A DNA stretch of 64,000 bases from Pseudonocardia hierapolitana (GTDB taxonomy: Bacteria > Actinomycetota > Actinomycetes > Mycobacteriales > Pseudonocardiaceae), in the NCBI RefSeq assembly GCF_007994075.1, contig NZ_VIWU01000001.1, positions 186,001 through 250,000 on the forward strand, in the 5' to 3' direction. The position numbers and the translations under genes were made by a program. Below are positions 34,287-43,720 of this stretch, piece after piece (position 1 is the first letter of the stretch; every line of letters starts with the position of its first letter). The notes beneath the pieces were generated by a model that was not told where the DNA came from, ran no database searches, and saw nothing but the letters and a program-made list of their open reading frames with translations.

Positions 34287-35750
34287 TCAGGGGGACATGC
34301 CGCCGTTCTGCTCGGGCGCGCCGACCAGGGCGTACGGCAGCACCGTCGTGGCCAGCTCCGCCCCGACGCGAGCACGCATCCGGGTGCCCTCCGGCGTGTG
34401 CTCCTCGCGCAGCACCTCGCCCTCCGTGTGCACGCGGGCGACGAGCGAGCCCTGCACGTACGGCAGGAGCAGCTCGATCTCGACCTCGGGTGTGGGCAGC
34501 AGCGCGGCGATCCGCTCGCGCAGCCGCCCGATGCCGTCGCCGGAACGGGCGGAGACGAACACCGCGTCCGGGAGCAGGTGCCGCAGCCGGGCCAGCTGGA
34601 GGTCGCCCGCGGCGTCGGTCTTGTTGACGACGAGCAGTTCGCGCGGCATCGAGCCCTGCTCCTCGCCGATCTCGACGAGCACCTGTCGGACCGCCTTGAT
34701 CTGGTCCTCCGGCAGCACGTCGGAGGCGTCGACGACGTGCACGAGCAGGTCGGCCTCGGCCGTCTCCTCGAGGGTGGACCGGAAGGCCTCGACGAGCTGG
34801 TGGGGCAGGTGGCGCACGAACCCGACGGTGTCGGTGAGCGTGTAGGTGCGTCCGTCGCTGGTGGACGTACGGCGCGTGGTGGGGTCGAGGGTGGCGAACA
34901 GCGCGTTCTCGACGAGCACGCCGGCGCCGGTGAGCGCGTTGAGCAGGCTCGACTTGCCGGCGTTGGTGTACCCGACGATCGCGACCGACGGCACGTCGCG
35001 GCGCCGCCGCACCCCGCGCTGCGTGTCGCGCACCTGCTTCATGCCCGAGATCTCGCGGCGGAGCTTGGCCATCCGGTTGCGGATGCGCCGCCGGTCGAGC
35101 TCGATCTTGGTCTCACCGGGGCCACGGCCACCGATGCCGACGCCGCCCGCGGCCCGGCCGCCGACCTGCCGCGACAGCGCCTCACCCCACCCGCGCAGGC
35201 GCGGGAGCAGGTAGGACAGCTGGGCCAGCTCGACCTGCGCCTTGCCGTCCTTGGAGCGAGCGTGCTGGGCGAAGATGTCGAGGATCAACGCGGTGCGGTC
35301 GATGACCTTGACCTTGAGCTTCTCCTCCAGCTGGCGCAGCTGGCCGGGCGAGAGCTCACCGTCGGCGATCACGGTGTCGGCGCCCGCGGCCTCGACGGCG
35401 TCGCGCAGCTCGTCGACCTTGCCGGAGCCGATGTAGGTGGCCGGGTCGGGCCGGGCGCGGCGCTGGACGAGGCCGTCGAGCACCTGGGAGCCCGCGGTCT
35501 CGGCGAGGCGGGCGAGCTCGGTGAGCGAGGCCGTCGCCTGCTCGGCGGTGCCCTCGGTCCAGACCCCGACGAGCACGACGCGTTCGAGGCGCAGCCGGCG
35601 GTACTCGACCTCGGTGACGTCGGCGAGTTCGGTGGACAGGCCCGCGACGCGGCGCAGCGAGCTGCGCTCCTCGAGCTCGTAGTCGCCCTGGGTGGGGCGC
35701 AGCTCCTCGGCGGGGATGGACAGGGCGGGTTCAGTCATCGTGGTAGTCAT
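34287..35750 (-). CDS. hflX: ribosome-associated GTPase HflX
   Basis: A 487-residue GTPase. It has an N-terminal HflX domain (GKVDELRDAVEAAGADTVIA), the glycine-rich linker GGRGPGETKIELDRRRI and a G domain with G1 GYTNAGKSSLLN, G3 DTVGFVRHLP and G4 NKTD. It binds 50S/70S ribosomes and rescues or splits stalled ones. Position next to dapF and miaA matches Rv2725c, although an ArsR/MFS pair has been inserted between hflX and dapF here. Confidence 0.95.
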   Translation of the reverse strand: MTTTMTEPALSIPAEELRPTQGDYELEERSSLRRVAGLSTELADVTEVEYRRLRLERVVLVGVWTEGTAEQATASLTELARLAETAGSQVLDGLVQRRARPDPATYIGSGKVDELRDAVEAAGADTVIADGELSPGQLRQLEEKLKVKVIDRTALILDIFAQHARSKDGKAQVELAQLSYLLPRLRGWGEALSRQVGGRAAGGVGIGGRGPGETKIELDRRRIRNRMAKLRREISGMKQVRDTQRGVRRRRDVPSVAIVGYTNAGKSSLLNALTGAGVLVENALFATLDPTTRRTSTSDGRTYTLTDTVGFVRHLPHQLVEAFRSTLEETAEADLLVHVVDASDVLPEDQIKAVRQVLVEIGEEQGSMPRELLVVNKTDAAGDLQLARLRHLLPDAVFVSARSGDGIGRLRERIAALLPTPEVEIELLLPYVQGSLVARVHTEGEVLREEHTPEGTRMRARVGAELATTVLPYALVGAPEQNGGMSP

Positions 35751-35759
35751 GCTCCCACG

Positions 35760-36320
35760 TCAACGCTCCGGACGTCCTCTCTGATTCCGCGTGCCGTCCG
35801 AATCGACCTGAACGGCACCGCTACCCGGGTAGATCGAGAGGTAGACGGCCACCGCCTCGCCCTCCATGGACTCGGGACGGGCGGCGTAGCGGTCGAGCAC
35901 CGCCCACAGCTCGGAGCGCAGCGCGGCCGCGTCGGCCGGGGGCAGCCGGACGGCGAGCCTGCTCTGCTTCAGCGCGGGCAGGCCGACCTCCGTGACCTCG
36001 TCGAGGTAGGCCTCCAGCATCGCCTCGGCGAGCGTTGGGTCGCTCCCCGCATCCTCGAGGGACCACGACAGCCGGGTACCGCGGTACGGGATCTCGGTCG
36101 ACCCGCGCGGGCCGGGGCGGGCCGGGAGCGCCTCCAGGAAACCGTGCCGGACCAGCCGCCGAACGTGGTGCAGCGTGGTGGCCGGGTCCCGGTGCAGCCG
36201 CGCGGCGATCTGCGCGTTGGTCAGCGGCTCGTGCAGCGTCAGCCGGACGATCCGCAGGCGGACGGCGGAGGCGAGCGTGGCGGCCTCGGCCTCGGTGGCG
36301 GGTCGCCGCTTCACGGACAT
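35760..36320 (-). CDS. ArsR-like winged-helix regulator
   Basis: A 186-residue protein with an N-terminal winged helix (LHEPLTNAQIAARLHRDPAT, TLHHVRRLVRHGFLEA) and a C-terminal effector part. No metal-binding Cys pair is present, so it belongs to the non-metal ArsR group. ATG 36320 was chosen (MSVKRRPATEAE). It is divergent from an MFS transporter with 48 bp between starts and most likely represses it. Confidence 0.8.
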   Translation of the reverse strand: MSVKRRPATEAEAATLASAVRLRIVRLTLHEPLTNAQIAARLHRDPATTLHHVRRLVRHGFLEALPARPGPRGSTEIPYRGTRLSWSLEDAGSDPTLAEAMLEAYLDEVTEVGLPALKQSRLAVRLPPADAAALRSELWAVLDRYAARPESMEGEAVAVYLSIYPGSGAVQVDSDGTRNQRGRPER

Positions 36321-36368
36321 CGTGCCACCGTACCGATTGACGCTTTCCAAGCGGTCATCCACGATCGA

Positions 36369-37604
36369 ATGATGAGCCTGTGGCGGCACCGCGACTTCCT
36401 GCTGCTCTGGGCGGGCGAGACGGTCAGCCAGGTCGGCACGATGGTCAGCCACCTCGCGTTGCCGCTGCTCGCCGCCACCTCGCTCGGGGCGACGGCCTGG
36501 GAGATGGGGCTGCTGGTCGCCGCGGAGCGCGGGGCGTTCCTGCTGGTGGGGCTCCCCGCGGGGGTGCTCATGGACCGCGTGCGGCGGCGGCCGGTGATGA
36601 TCGCCGCTGATCTGGTGCGGTTCGCCCTGTTCGCGAGCATCCCGCCGGCGTGGGCGTTCGGGGTGCTGACCTTCGCGCAGCTACTGGTCGTCGCGCTCCT
36701 CGCCGGTGTCGCAACCGTGTTCTTCGACGTCGGCTACCAGTCCGTTCTGCCGGCCGTCGTCGGGCGCGCCGGACTCGTCGACGGCAACGCGAAGCTGGAG
36801 TCGACGCGCGCCGCGGCCGAGACGGCCGGGCCCGCGCTGGGCGGCGGTCTGGTGCAGCTGGTCGGCGCGGCGGCCGCGGTGCTCCTCGACGCGGTCACCT
36901 ACCTCGTCTCCGCCGCGTTCCTCCTGCGGATGCGCACGCGGGAGGCCGTCCCCGCCCGCGACCCGGCCCGCTCGCTGCGCGCCGAGATGGCCGAGGGCAT
37001 GCGCTATGTCCTCGGCCACCCGCTGCTGCGCCCGATCACGCTGTGCACCGGCACGGCCAACCTGTTCGGCGGGGTGCTCGCCGCCGTGTCGGTGCTGTTC
37101 CTCGCCCGCGAGCTGAGCCAGCCGCCGGCCGTGATCGGGCTGGTGCTCGCCGCCGGCAGCGCGGGTGGCGTGCTCGGCGCGCTCACCTCGGGCCGGTGGA
37201 TCCGAGTGCTCGGGCAGGGGCGCACCGTCGTCATCTCACTGCTCGTGACGGGGCCGGTCGCGCTCGTGCTCCCGCTGGCCACTCCCGGCGCGGGCCTCGG
37301 CTGGTTCGCGCTCGGCATGGCTGCCGTGGCCTACGGCGGGGTGGTCTACAACGTCGCGCAGGTGAGCTTCCGCCAGGCCGTCACCCCCGACCGCCTGCTC
37401 GGCCGGATGAACGCGAGCATCCGGTTCCTCGTGTGGGGCACGATCCCGCTCGGCGGCTTGCTCGGCGGCGCGCTCGGCGAACTGCTCGGGCTGCGGGCGA
37501 CGCTGCTGATCGCGGCCGTGGGCACGGTGCTCAGCCCGGTGTGGGTGGTCGCCTCACCGCTGCGACGGCTGCGCGACCTCCCGGATGCCGTGCCTCAGAC
37601 CTGA
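36369..37604 (+). CDS. MFS transporter (MFS_3/enterobactin-exporter-like)
   Basis: A protein of about 411 residues with twelve hydrophobic segments. It starts MMSLWRHRDFLLLWAGETVSQ and has the loop 2-3 motif GVLMDRVRRRP, typical of the MFS_3 branch that includes EntS and macrolide exporters. It exports an unknown small molecule. ATG at 36369 or 36372 is possible; there is hardly any leader. Its last ten bases overlap the end of dapF on the other strand. Confidence 0.88.
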   Translation: MMSLWRHRDFLLLWAGETVSQVGTMVSHLALPLLAATSLGATAWEMGLLVAAERGAFLLVGLPAGVLMDRVRRRPVMIAADLVRFALFASIPPAWAFGVLTFAQLLVVALLAGVATVFFDVGYQSVLPAVVGRAGLVDGNAKLESTRAAAETAGPALGGGLVQLVGAAAAVLLDAVTYLVSAAFLLRMRTREAVPARDPARSLRAEMAEGMRYVLGHPLLRPITLCTGTANLFGGVLAAVSVLFLARELSQPPAVIGLVLAAGSAGGVLGALTSGRWIRVLGQGRTVVISLLVTGPVALVLPLATPGAGLGWFALGMAAVAYGGVVYNVAQVSFRQAVTPDRLLGRMNASIRFLVWGTIPLGGLLGGALGELLGLRATLLIAAVGTVLSPVWVVASPLRRLRDLPDAVPQT

Positions 37605-38419
37605 GCCCACCACGTCGGGGTCAGCTCGCCGTGCGCGACGAGCACGGCGGGACCGTGCAGGACCGTGGTGCCGTTCTCCACTGTGACGCGCAGCCGCCCA
37701 CCCGGCGCCTGCACGCTGACCGTGCCGGTGTCCCGGCCAGCGTGGCGCAGCACCGCGACGACCGCGGCCACGGTGCCGGTGCCGCACGACCGGGTCTCCC
37801 CCACTCCGCGCTCGTGCACGCGCATGGCGACCTCGTCGCCCTGCAGCGGGCTGACGAACTCGACGTTCACCCCGTGCGGGAACAGGGCGGGATCGTGGCC
37901 CGGGGGGCGCGTGAGGTCCAGCCCCTGCAGCGGCACGTCCGTGACGCACGCCAGGTGCGGGTTGCCGACGTCGACCGCCACGCCGGTGAACGCCTGCCCG
38001 TCCACGCTGGCCGTGCCCTCGTCGCCGACGGTGGCAGGGCCCATGTCGACGGAGACGTCCTCACCGGCGACGCGCACGGTGCGCACGCCGCCGCGCGTGC
38101 CCAGCTTCAGCTCGGTGCCGGACAGCCAGCCGGCGTGCTCGAGGTAGCGGGCGTAGACGCGGACGCCGTTGCCGCACATCTCGGCGATGCTGCCGTCGGC
38201 GTTGCGGTAGTCCATGAACCACTCGACGCCGGGCTCCGGTGGCGGCCCGTCCCCCAGTGCATCCCAGCGCACGATCCGCAGCACGCCATCGGCACCGAGG
38301 CCGCGGCGCCGGTCGCACAGCGCGGCGACCCGGGCGGGCGTCAGGTCCAGCTCGCCGTCAGGGTCCGGGAGGAGCACGAAGTCGTTCTCCGTGCCGTGTC
38401 CCTTGCTGAAGCGCACCAC
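37595..38419 (-). CDS. dapF: diaminopimelate epimerase
   Basis: A 274-residue enzyme that interconverts LL- and meso-diaminopimelate for lysine and peptidoglycan. Its two active-site Cys are in SIAEMCGNGVRVYARY and ETRSCGTGTVAAV. It lies one base after miaA in the same operon and converges on the MFS gene with a 10-bp overlap. Confidence 0.95.
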   Translation of the reverse strand: MVRFSKGHGTENDFVLLPDPDGELDLTPARVAALCDRRRGLGADGVLRIVRWDALGDGPPPEPGVEWFMDYRNADGSIAEMCGNGVRVYARYLEHAGWLSGTELKLGTRGGVRTVRVAGEDVSVDMGPATVGDEGTASVDGQAFTGVAVDVGNPHLACVTDVPLQGLDLTRPPGHDPALFPHGVNVEFVSPLQGDEVAMRVHERGVGETRSCGTGTVAAVVAVLRHAGRDTGTVSVQAPGGRLRVTVENGTTVLHGPAVLVAHGELTPTWWAQV

Positions 38420-38420
38420 C

Positions 38421-39335
38421 TCACGAGCCTACGTGCTGCCCCAGATGCCGCAGAGCCGCCGTCAACGGGTCGGGACCTGCACCGTCCAGCCAGTGGATGC
38501 GCCGGTCGCGCCGGAACCAGGAGCGCTGCCTGCGGACGAACCGGCGCGTGGCCACCACCGTGTCGGCGGCCGCGGCGGAGAGGTCTCCCGCGCCGTCCAG
38601 CGCGGCCACGACCTGCTGGTACCCGAGCGCGCGGGACGCGGTGCGGCCGTCACGGAGCCCACGCGCGAGCAGCCCGCGGGTCTCCTCGACGAGTCCCCCT
38701 GCGAACATGCGGGCCACCCGGCGGGCCACCCGCAGGTCGAGCTCCGCCGTCGGGCGGTCGATCCCGAGCAGCACGGCGTCGTAGCGGGGCGTGCCCGAGG
38801 TCGGCAGCCGGGCGGGGAACGGCTTCCCGGTCAGCGCGACCACCTCGAGGGCCCGCACGATCCGGCGGCCGTTCGACGGGAGCACCACCTCTGCGGCGGC
38901 CGGGTCCACCGCGGCGAGGCGGCGGTGCAGCGCGGCGGGTCCCCGCTCGGCCAGCTCGGCCTCCAGCTCCGCCCGCAGCGCGGGGTCGGTGCCGGGGAAC
39001 TCGAGGTCGTCCACGACCGCCTGCACGTACAGACCGGACCCGCCCACCAGCACCGGCGTCCGGCCCGCCGCGAGCAGCCGCTCGACGACGTCCCGCGCGT
39101 CCCGCTGGTAGGCCGCCACCGCGGCCGTGTCGGTCACGTCGAGGACGTCGAGCAGGTGGTGCGGCACGCCCGCCCGCTCGCGCGGTGTCAGCTTGGCCGT
39201 GCCGACGTCCATCCCGCGGTAGAGCTGCATCGCGTCGGCGTTGACCACCTCGCCGTCCAACGCCTCGGCCAGTGCCACCCCGAGGTCGGACTTCCCGGTC
39301 GCGGTGGGGCCGACGACCGCGATCAGCCGGTTCAT
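38421..39335 (-). CDS. miaA: tRNA dimethylallyltransferase
   Basis: A 304-residue prenyltransferase that modifies A37 of tRNAs reading UNN codons. It has a P-loop ([11 protein letters not shown]), the conserved [15 protein letters not shown] and [12 protein letters not shown]. Its ATG overlaps the stop of the upstream Rv2728c-like gene (ATGA). MiaB, which acts on the same nucleotide, is encoded 5 kb away in the same block. Confidence 0.95.
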   Translation of the reverse strand: MNRLIAVVGPTATGKSDLGVALAEALDGEVVNADAMQLYRGMDVGTAKLTPRERAGVPHHLLDVLDVTDTAAVAAYQRDARDVVERLLAAGRTPVLVGGSGLYVQAVVDDLEFPGTDPALRAELEAELAERGPAALHRRLAAVDPAAAEVVLPSNGRRIVRALEVVALTGKPFPARLPTSGTPRYDAVLLGIDRPTAELDLRVARRVARMFAGGLVEETRGLLARGLRDGRTASRALGYQQVVAALDGAGDLSAAAADTVVATRRFVRRQRSWFRRDRRIHWLDGAGPDPLTAALRHLGQHVGS

Positions 39336-40051
39336 GCGCCCGGACTCCAGACCGCGACGTGGTAGGTGACGCCGTGCGGGGCCGCCGAGTGCAGCAGCTC
39401 GCCGCGCCATCCCGGGCCGGTCGCCGCCGCGAGCACCTGCCACGGCGCACGCCCGGTGGCGTGCAGCGACCCGGCCGTCCCGGCGTCGAGTTCGGCGAGC
39501 GCGTCGACGTCGGCGGCGCGCAGGGCCGCGGCAACTGTGCCGTCGAACGCCGCCGCCTCACCCGCGAGCTCGACGAACCGGGGATCGCGGCCGACGCCGA
39601 CCGCCGCTCCGTCGCCGAGCACCAGCAACCCGACCGGCTCCGGATCGTCGGCGCACTCCGCTGCGATGGCGGCTCCGAGCGCGGCGCAGTCCGGGCGGGG
39701 GGCGTGCGGCGGCAGGAGCTCTCCCCGGACGGACACGGCCGCGCCGGTCGCGCCCGCGGCCCAGCCCGCGACCAGCAGCGGCAGCGGGAGGCACAGGTCG
39801 GCGGCACCCGCGGCGGCCGGGCCGAGCGCGATCTCGACGTCCACACCGAACCCGCGGAAGCTGCCCCGTGCCTGCGGCCCGACCGTCCGCCGTCCACCGG
39901 GGTCGGAACCCACCGCGATCCAGCGCCGCGCCGCCCCCGCGAGCCGCGCGGCGGCGTCGGCGACCGCCGCGCGCAGCTGCCGCACGCCCGTCGACGCGCC
40001 GGTTGCCAGCTCCGGCACGAGCAGCGGCGGCTCGGGGAGCACGGCGACCAT
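39332..40051 (-). CDS. Rv2728c-like protein, extradiol-dioxygenase (class III, LigB) fold
   Basis: A 239-residue Ala/Gly-rich protein starting [19 protein letters not shown], with [12 protein letters not shown] in the middle. The sequence follows the LigB-like fold of class III ring-cleavage dioxygenases, but the metal-binding His pair is not obvious, so enzymatic activity is doubtful. It precedes miaA, with overlapping stop and start, as Rv2728c does. GTG at 40060 is an alternative start. Confidence 0.75.
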   Translation of the reverse strand: MVAVLPEPPLLVPELATGASTGVRQLRAAVADAAARLAGAARRWIAVGSDPGGRRTVGPQARGSFRGFGVDVEIALGPAAAGAADLCLPLPLLVAGWAAGATGAAVSVRGELLPPHAPRPDCAALGAAIAAECADDPEPVGLLVLGDGAAVGVGRDPRFVELAGEAAAFDGTVAAALRAADVDALAELDAGTAGSLHATGRAPWQVLAAATGPGWRGELLHSAAPHGVTYHVAVWSPGA

Positions 40052-40171
40052 CGTGAGCACGGAGCGCAGCGTAAGCGGCACCGCTGCGCTACTCCGACGT
40101 GCCATCCGGGGCGCAGCGCCCGTCCGGGCTGTTCCGGTCCGCCCCCGGAGCTGTTTGAATCGCGAGGGGCC

Positions 40172-40191
40172 ACCGGTTCGGCGGAACCGGT
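40172..40191. promoter_or_regulatory. inverted repeat in the divergent intergenic region
   Basis: ACCGGTTC and GAACCGGT around a 4-base centre lie between the Rv2728c-like and DUF349 genes. It could be an operator or a small hairpin. Confidence 0.35.
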
Positions 40192-40267
40192 CAGGGCCGA
40201 TGTGCACGGCCCCGTCTCCGGGCGGGGCGCCCGTCGCTCGCGGCGGGCCGGAGCGAGGAGGACGACC

Positions 40268-42244
40268 GTGTCGGAGCATCAGGGGAGCAGAACGCCGGAG
40301 CCGGTTGAGGACCGGGCCTCGGACCAAGCGCAGGTCACGCGGCCGGTGGTACGCGGTGCGGGAGCCGGGGCCGAACCCGGCGCCGAGGTGGAGGCCTCGG
40401 CCACCGCCCCCGCCTTCGACGCCGAGAGCCCGGTGCACCCGGCCGGGCACGCACCCACGGCGAACCCGGCGGACACCGCACCGGTCACGGAGCCGGTCCT
40501 CGGGCCGCCTCCAGGTGCCGATGCCCCGGCGCCTGGCGCCGGGCCCGACAGCACGGATCCTGTGGCCGCCGCTCCACCTGCGCCCACACCGCCCCCTGCG
40601 CCGACACCCCCGATCCCGGCACCCCCGGTCCCGCCGCAGCCGGCCCGGCCCGGCCCACCGCCCACCGACGCGTCGGCCGCTGACCCGGGCCCGGTCCCGC
40701 CACCGGGGCACCCCGATGGTCCCGCCGCCGACCCGGCGCCGTCCCCACTCCCGGACGGCGGACCCGCTGCCGGTGTGGCCCCTGCCGCCGACCCGGCCCC
40801 GGGTGCACCCCCGACCACCGGCGAGCGACCGGTCCCGCCGCCCGGCCCGGTGCCGGGACCGCCGCCGGCTGCGCGTCCGCCCGCGCCCGCCCGGCCCGCA
40901 CCGCCCCGCCCGGCGCCACCGCCTCGGCCCGCGCCTCCGGCCCGTCCCGTGTCGCCGGCGGCTGTGCGTCCCGAGCCCGTGGCGGCCCCCGCCGCCGAGC
41001 CTTCGGCCCACATCGCCGTCGCCCAGGCGAGCGCAGACCCGGGACGCTGGGGCCGCGTCGACGCCGAGGGCACCATCTACGTCCGCACCGCCGACGGCGA
41101 GCGGGTCGTCGGCTCGTGGCAGGCAGGTGAGCCCGAGGAGGGGCTCGCCCACTTCGCCCGCCGGTTCGACGACATGCTCACCGAGGTCGAACTGCTCGCC
41201 ACCCGGCTCGCGGCGGGCGGCGGCGACCCGAAGCACACGTTGAGCAGCGCGAAGACCATCCGGGACGGGCTGGACGAGGCCACCGTCGTCGGCGATCTCG
41301 TCGGCCTGCGCGCCCGTCTCGACGAACTGGTGGCCGAGGCGGAAGCCGCGGTGGGCGCTGCCCGGTCGGCCCGCGACGCGCAACGCAGCGCGGCCATCGC
41401 CCGCAAAGAGGCACTCGCCGCGGAGGCCGAGACGCTCGCCGTCGAGGCCACGCAGTGGAAGCAGGCGGGCGACCGGTTCAAGTCGATCCTCGACGAGTGG
41501 CGCACCATCCGCGGCATCGACCGCAAGACCGACGAGCTGCTGTGGAAGCGGTTCTCGAAGGCGCGCGAGTCGTTCAACCGGCGCCGCGGCTCCCACTTCG
41601 CCGATCTCGACCGCCAGCGCGCTGCGGCCAAGGCCCGCAAGGAGGAGCTGGCGCTCGAGGCCGAGAAGCTCGCCGACTCCGACGACTGGGGCCCCACCGC
41701 CGCCCGGTTCCGCGACCTGATGGCCGAGTGGAAGGCGGCTGGCCGCGCCCAGAAGGAGGCCGACGACGCGCTGTGGCAGCGCTTCCGCACCGCCCAGGAC
41801 GCATTCTTCGCGCGGCGGTCCGAGACGTTCGCCGAGCGTGACGCCGAGTTCGCCGCCAACGCCGAGGCCAAGAAGGCGCTGCTCGTGGAGGCCGAGAGGA
41901 TCGACACCTCGGACCCGGCCGCGGCGCGCGCCGCGCTGCGCTCGATCCAGGAGCGCTGGGAGGAGATCGGCAAGGTCCCGCGCGACGACATCCGCCCCCT
42001 CGAGGCCCGCCTGCGCGCCGTCGAGGAGAAGGTCCGTGACGCGGCCGACCGGCAGTGGCAGCGCACCGACCCGGAGGCGGAGGCGCGCGTGGCGCAGTTC
42101 CGGGAGCGGGTGGCCCAGTTCGAGGCCCAGGCCGAGAAGGCGCGGGCCGCAGGCGACACCCGCCGTGCCGAGCAGGCCGAGAGCCAGGCCGACCAGTGGC
42201 GCGAGTGGCTGGCGACCGCGGAGCAGGCGGTCCAGCACCGCTGA
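40268..42244 (+). CDS. DUF349 protein with a long Pro/Ala-rich N-terminus (Rv2731-like)
   Basis: A 658-residue protein. Residues 1 to about 250 are a disordered Pro/Ala/Gly tract with many PPAPTPP-type repeats. From about 260 it is helical and highly charged, with repeated DUF349 units whose signature is a Trp, then K/R, then LWKRFSKARESFNRRR or LWQRFRTAQDAFFARR. Function is unknown; the mycobacterial relative Rv2731 occupies the same place. GTG 40268 follows GAGGAGG. A 12-bp hairpin follows the stop. Confidence 0.88.
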   Translation: MSEHQGSRTPEPVEDRASDQAQVTRPVVRGAGAGAEPGAEVEASATAPAFDAESPVHPAGHAPTANPADTAPVTEPVLGPPPGADAPAPGAGPDSTDPVAAAPPAPTPPPAPTPPIPAPPVPPQPARPGPPPTDASAADPGPVPPPGHPDGPAADPAPSPLPDGGPAAGVAPAADPAPGAPPTTGERPVPPPGPVPGPPPAARPPAPARPAPPRPAPPPRPAPPARPVSPAAVRPEPVAAPAAEPSAHIAVAQASADPGRWGRVDAEGTIYVRTADGERVVGSWQAGEPEEGLAHFARRFDDMLTEVELLATRLAAGGGDPKHTLSSAKTIRDGLDEATVVGDLVGLRARLDELVAEAEAAVGAARSARDAQRSAAIARKEALAAEAETLAVEATQWKQAGDRFKSILDEWRTIRGIDRKTDELLWKRFSKARESFNRRRGSHFADLDRQRAAAKARKEELALEAEKLADSDDWGPTAARFRDLMAEWKAAGRAQKEADDALWQRFRTAQDAFFARRSETFAERDAEFAANAEAKKALLVEAERIDTSDPAAARAALRSIQERWEEIGKVPRDDIRPLEARLRAVEEKVRDAADRQWQRTDPEAEARVAQFRERVAQFEAQAEKARAAGDTRRAEQAESQADQWREWLATAEQAVQHR

Positions 42245-42257
42245 TGATCGGCTCGTC

Positions 42258-42288
42258 GCGTGGGCGGCCACACCCCGGCCGCCCACGC
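42258..42288 (+). terminator. hairpin terminator after the DUF349 gene
   Basis: GCGTGGGCGGCC pairs perfectly with GGCCGCCCACGC across a 7-base loop, 13 bases after the stop codon. Confidence 0.7.
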
Positions 42289-42315
42289 AGCGATCTGCAG
42301 GACAGCCAGGGCAAA

Positions 42316-42750
42316 GATCGTCGCTACGGTGCAACCCCGGCCACATATGGCCGTCGAGGCACCAGACTGCTGATCAGTCCCAAGGGGCGCACCCCAGGGC
42401 AAAGATCACCACGTCGGTGCGTTCCCGGCCAGATGCGGCCGCCCGAGCACCAAGTCGCTGATCATGTCCGGCCGGCGGCGGGCCATGGCGGCCAAGATCA
42501 TCGCCCTGGTGCACCATCGGCCAAATGCGGCCGCCCAGGCACCGATCTGCTGATCATGACAAGACCGCCGGCGGTCTCCGCCGGCAAGATCATCACCTTG
42601 GTGCACCATCGGCCGGATAAGGCCGTCCAGGCGCCGATCCGGTGATCATGGCTTCTGCCTGCGGCCGGCCCGGGCCAGCCCCTTGACCGAGATCATCAGG
42701 TGGGTGCCTCACCGGCCACATGTGGCCGCTCATGCACCCGTCCGATGATC
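42316..42750. repeat. array of 60-nt dyad repeats, left block (five copies)
   Basis: Copies lie at 42316-42375, 42404-42463, 42496-42555, 42588-42647 and 42691-42750. Each has three block pairs placed symmetrically: GATCA/TGATC at the ends, GGTGC/GCACC after a 7-base spacer and CGGCC/GGCCG after a further 5, around a 6-base centre. Spacer lengths (7, 5, 6, 5, 7) are identical in all copies while spacer sequences differ. Start-to-start distances are 88, 92, 92 and 103. Confidence 0.9.
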
Positions 42751-42810
42751 TTGGTCGCGAGTTCGGCGAAACGGCCACGCGGAGGCCGACCCGCGCGCGA
42801 CGCTGCGGCC

Positions 42811-43698
42811 ATGACGACCTACCCGACGCTGTTCATCCTCCTGCAGGCGCAGGACGGCCTCATCACCCCCGCGCAGGCCGAGGAGCACAGGCTCCCGTCC
42901 CGGACGCTGCGCGGGCGCACCCAGAATGGCGACTGGGAGCGGGTGGCGCCACGGGTGTACCTGGCCGGAGGCCACCCGTACGACGATCGCGCCCGCATCC
43001 GGGCTGCGGGGTTGTGGGCCGGCGAGGCCGCCGCGGTGTCAGGACCTGCCGCGGCGTGGTGGCACGGGATGCTGGAGAAGGCCCCGGCCGACGTCACGGT
43101 CACCGTGCCCCGGCGCCTCGGCCTCCGTGGCTACCCGGGCTTCACGGTGCGCAGAAGGGACCTCGATCCCGACGACGTCACGCAGGTGAAGGGGCTCCGG
43201 CTGAGCGGCCACGCGCTCACGGCGCTGGAGACCGCGATCGCCGTTCCCGACGGCTCGGCCTTCCTCGACCGCGCCCTGCAGAAGCACGTCCCGTTCCACG
43301 AGGTGTACCGGGCCTACTGCCGCAACATGGGAGCGCGCGGCTTCGCCCGAGCCGCCGCACTGCTCATCGCCGCCGCCGACCGCGCGGACTCCGCTGCCGA
43401 ACGGATCCTCGTCGAGCTTCTCCGTGCGGCCGGGCTCTCCGGCTGGAAGGTGGGACTCCCGTTCCAGCAGTGGAAGATCGACATCTCCTTCCCGGCCGAG
43501 CGGATCGCAATCGAGATCGACAGTTGGGCCTGGCACACCGACGTGCAGCGCTTCCGCACCGACCGCTACAAGGGAAACGCCCTGGTCGGAGCGGGCTGGA
43601 CCCTCCTGCGCTTCACCTGGCACGACCTGACCAATCGCCCCGACTACGTCATCGCCCAGATCCGGGCCGCCCTTTTCACGGCCACCGCCACCGCCTGA
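42811..43698 (+). CDS. AbiEi-like/DUF559 protein (winged helix plus Vsr-like nuclease fold)
   Basis: A 295-residue protein. Residues 1-60 resemble the AbiEi_4 antitoxin winged helix (GLITPAQAEEHRLPSRTLRG, then RVAPRVYLAGG). Residues about 200-290 are a DUF559 domain of the PDDEXK/Vsr type: Asp in QWKIDISFP, the E-x-D pair in IAIEIDSWAWHTD, and the strand GWTLLRFTWHDL. No AbiEii toxin is adjacent. The gene sits between two blocks of dyad repeats and interrupts a block conserved in mycobacteria. DNA binding or cleavage at the repeats is an inference from this layout. Confidence 0.85.
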   Translation: MTTYPTLFILLQAQDGLITPAQAEEHRLPSRTLRGRTQNGDWERVAPRVYLAGGHPYDDRARIRAAGLWAGEAAAVSGPAAAWWHGMLEKAPADVTVTVPRRLGLRGYPGFTVRRRDLDPDDVTQVKGLRLSGHALTALETAIAVPDGSAFLDRALQKHVPFHEVYRAYCRNMGARGFARAAALLIAAADRADSAAERILVELLRAAGLSGWKVGLPFQQWKIDISFPAERIAIEIDSWAWHTDVQRFRTDRYKGNALVGAGWTLLRFTWHDLTNRPDYVIAQIRAALFTATATA

Positions 43699-43720
43699 TC
43701 CCGCCCGCCAGCCCAGGCAA

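Noticed and set aside
42258..42288. Extra copy of the 60-nt dyad repeat
   Set aside because: It is a continuous 12-bp stem and its flanking GATC-like blocks are at unequal distances, so it fits a terminator rather than the repeat.
39332..42346. Open frame of about 1000 codons on the minus strand reaching back across the DUF349 gene
   Set aside because: Only its last 240 codons (from 40051) are a real protein; the rest is antisense to the DUF349 gene.
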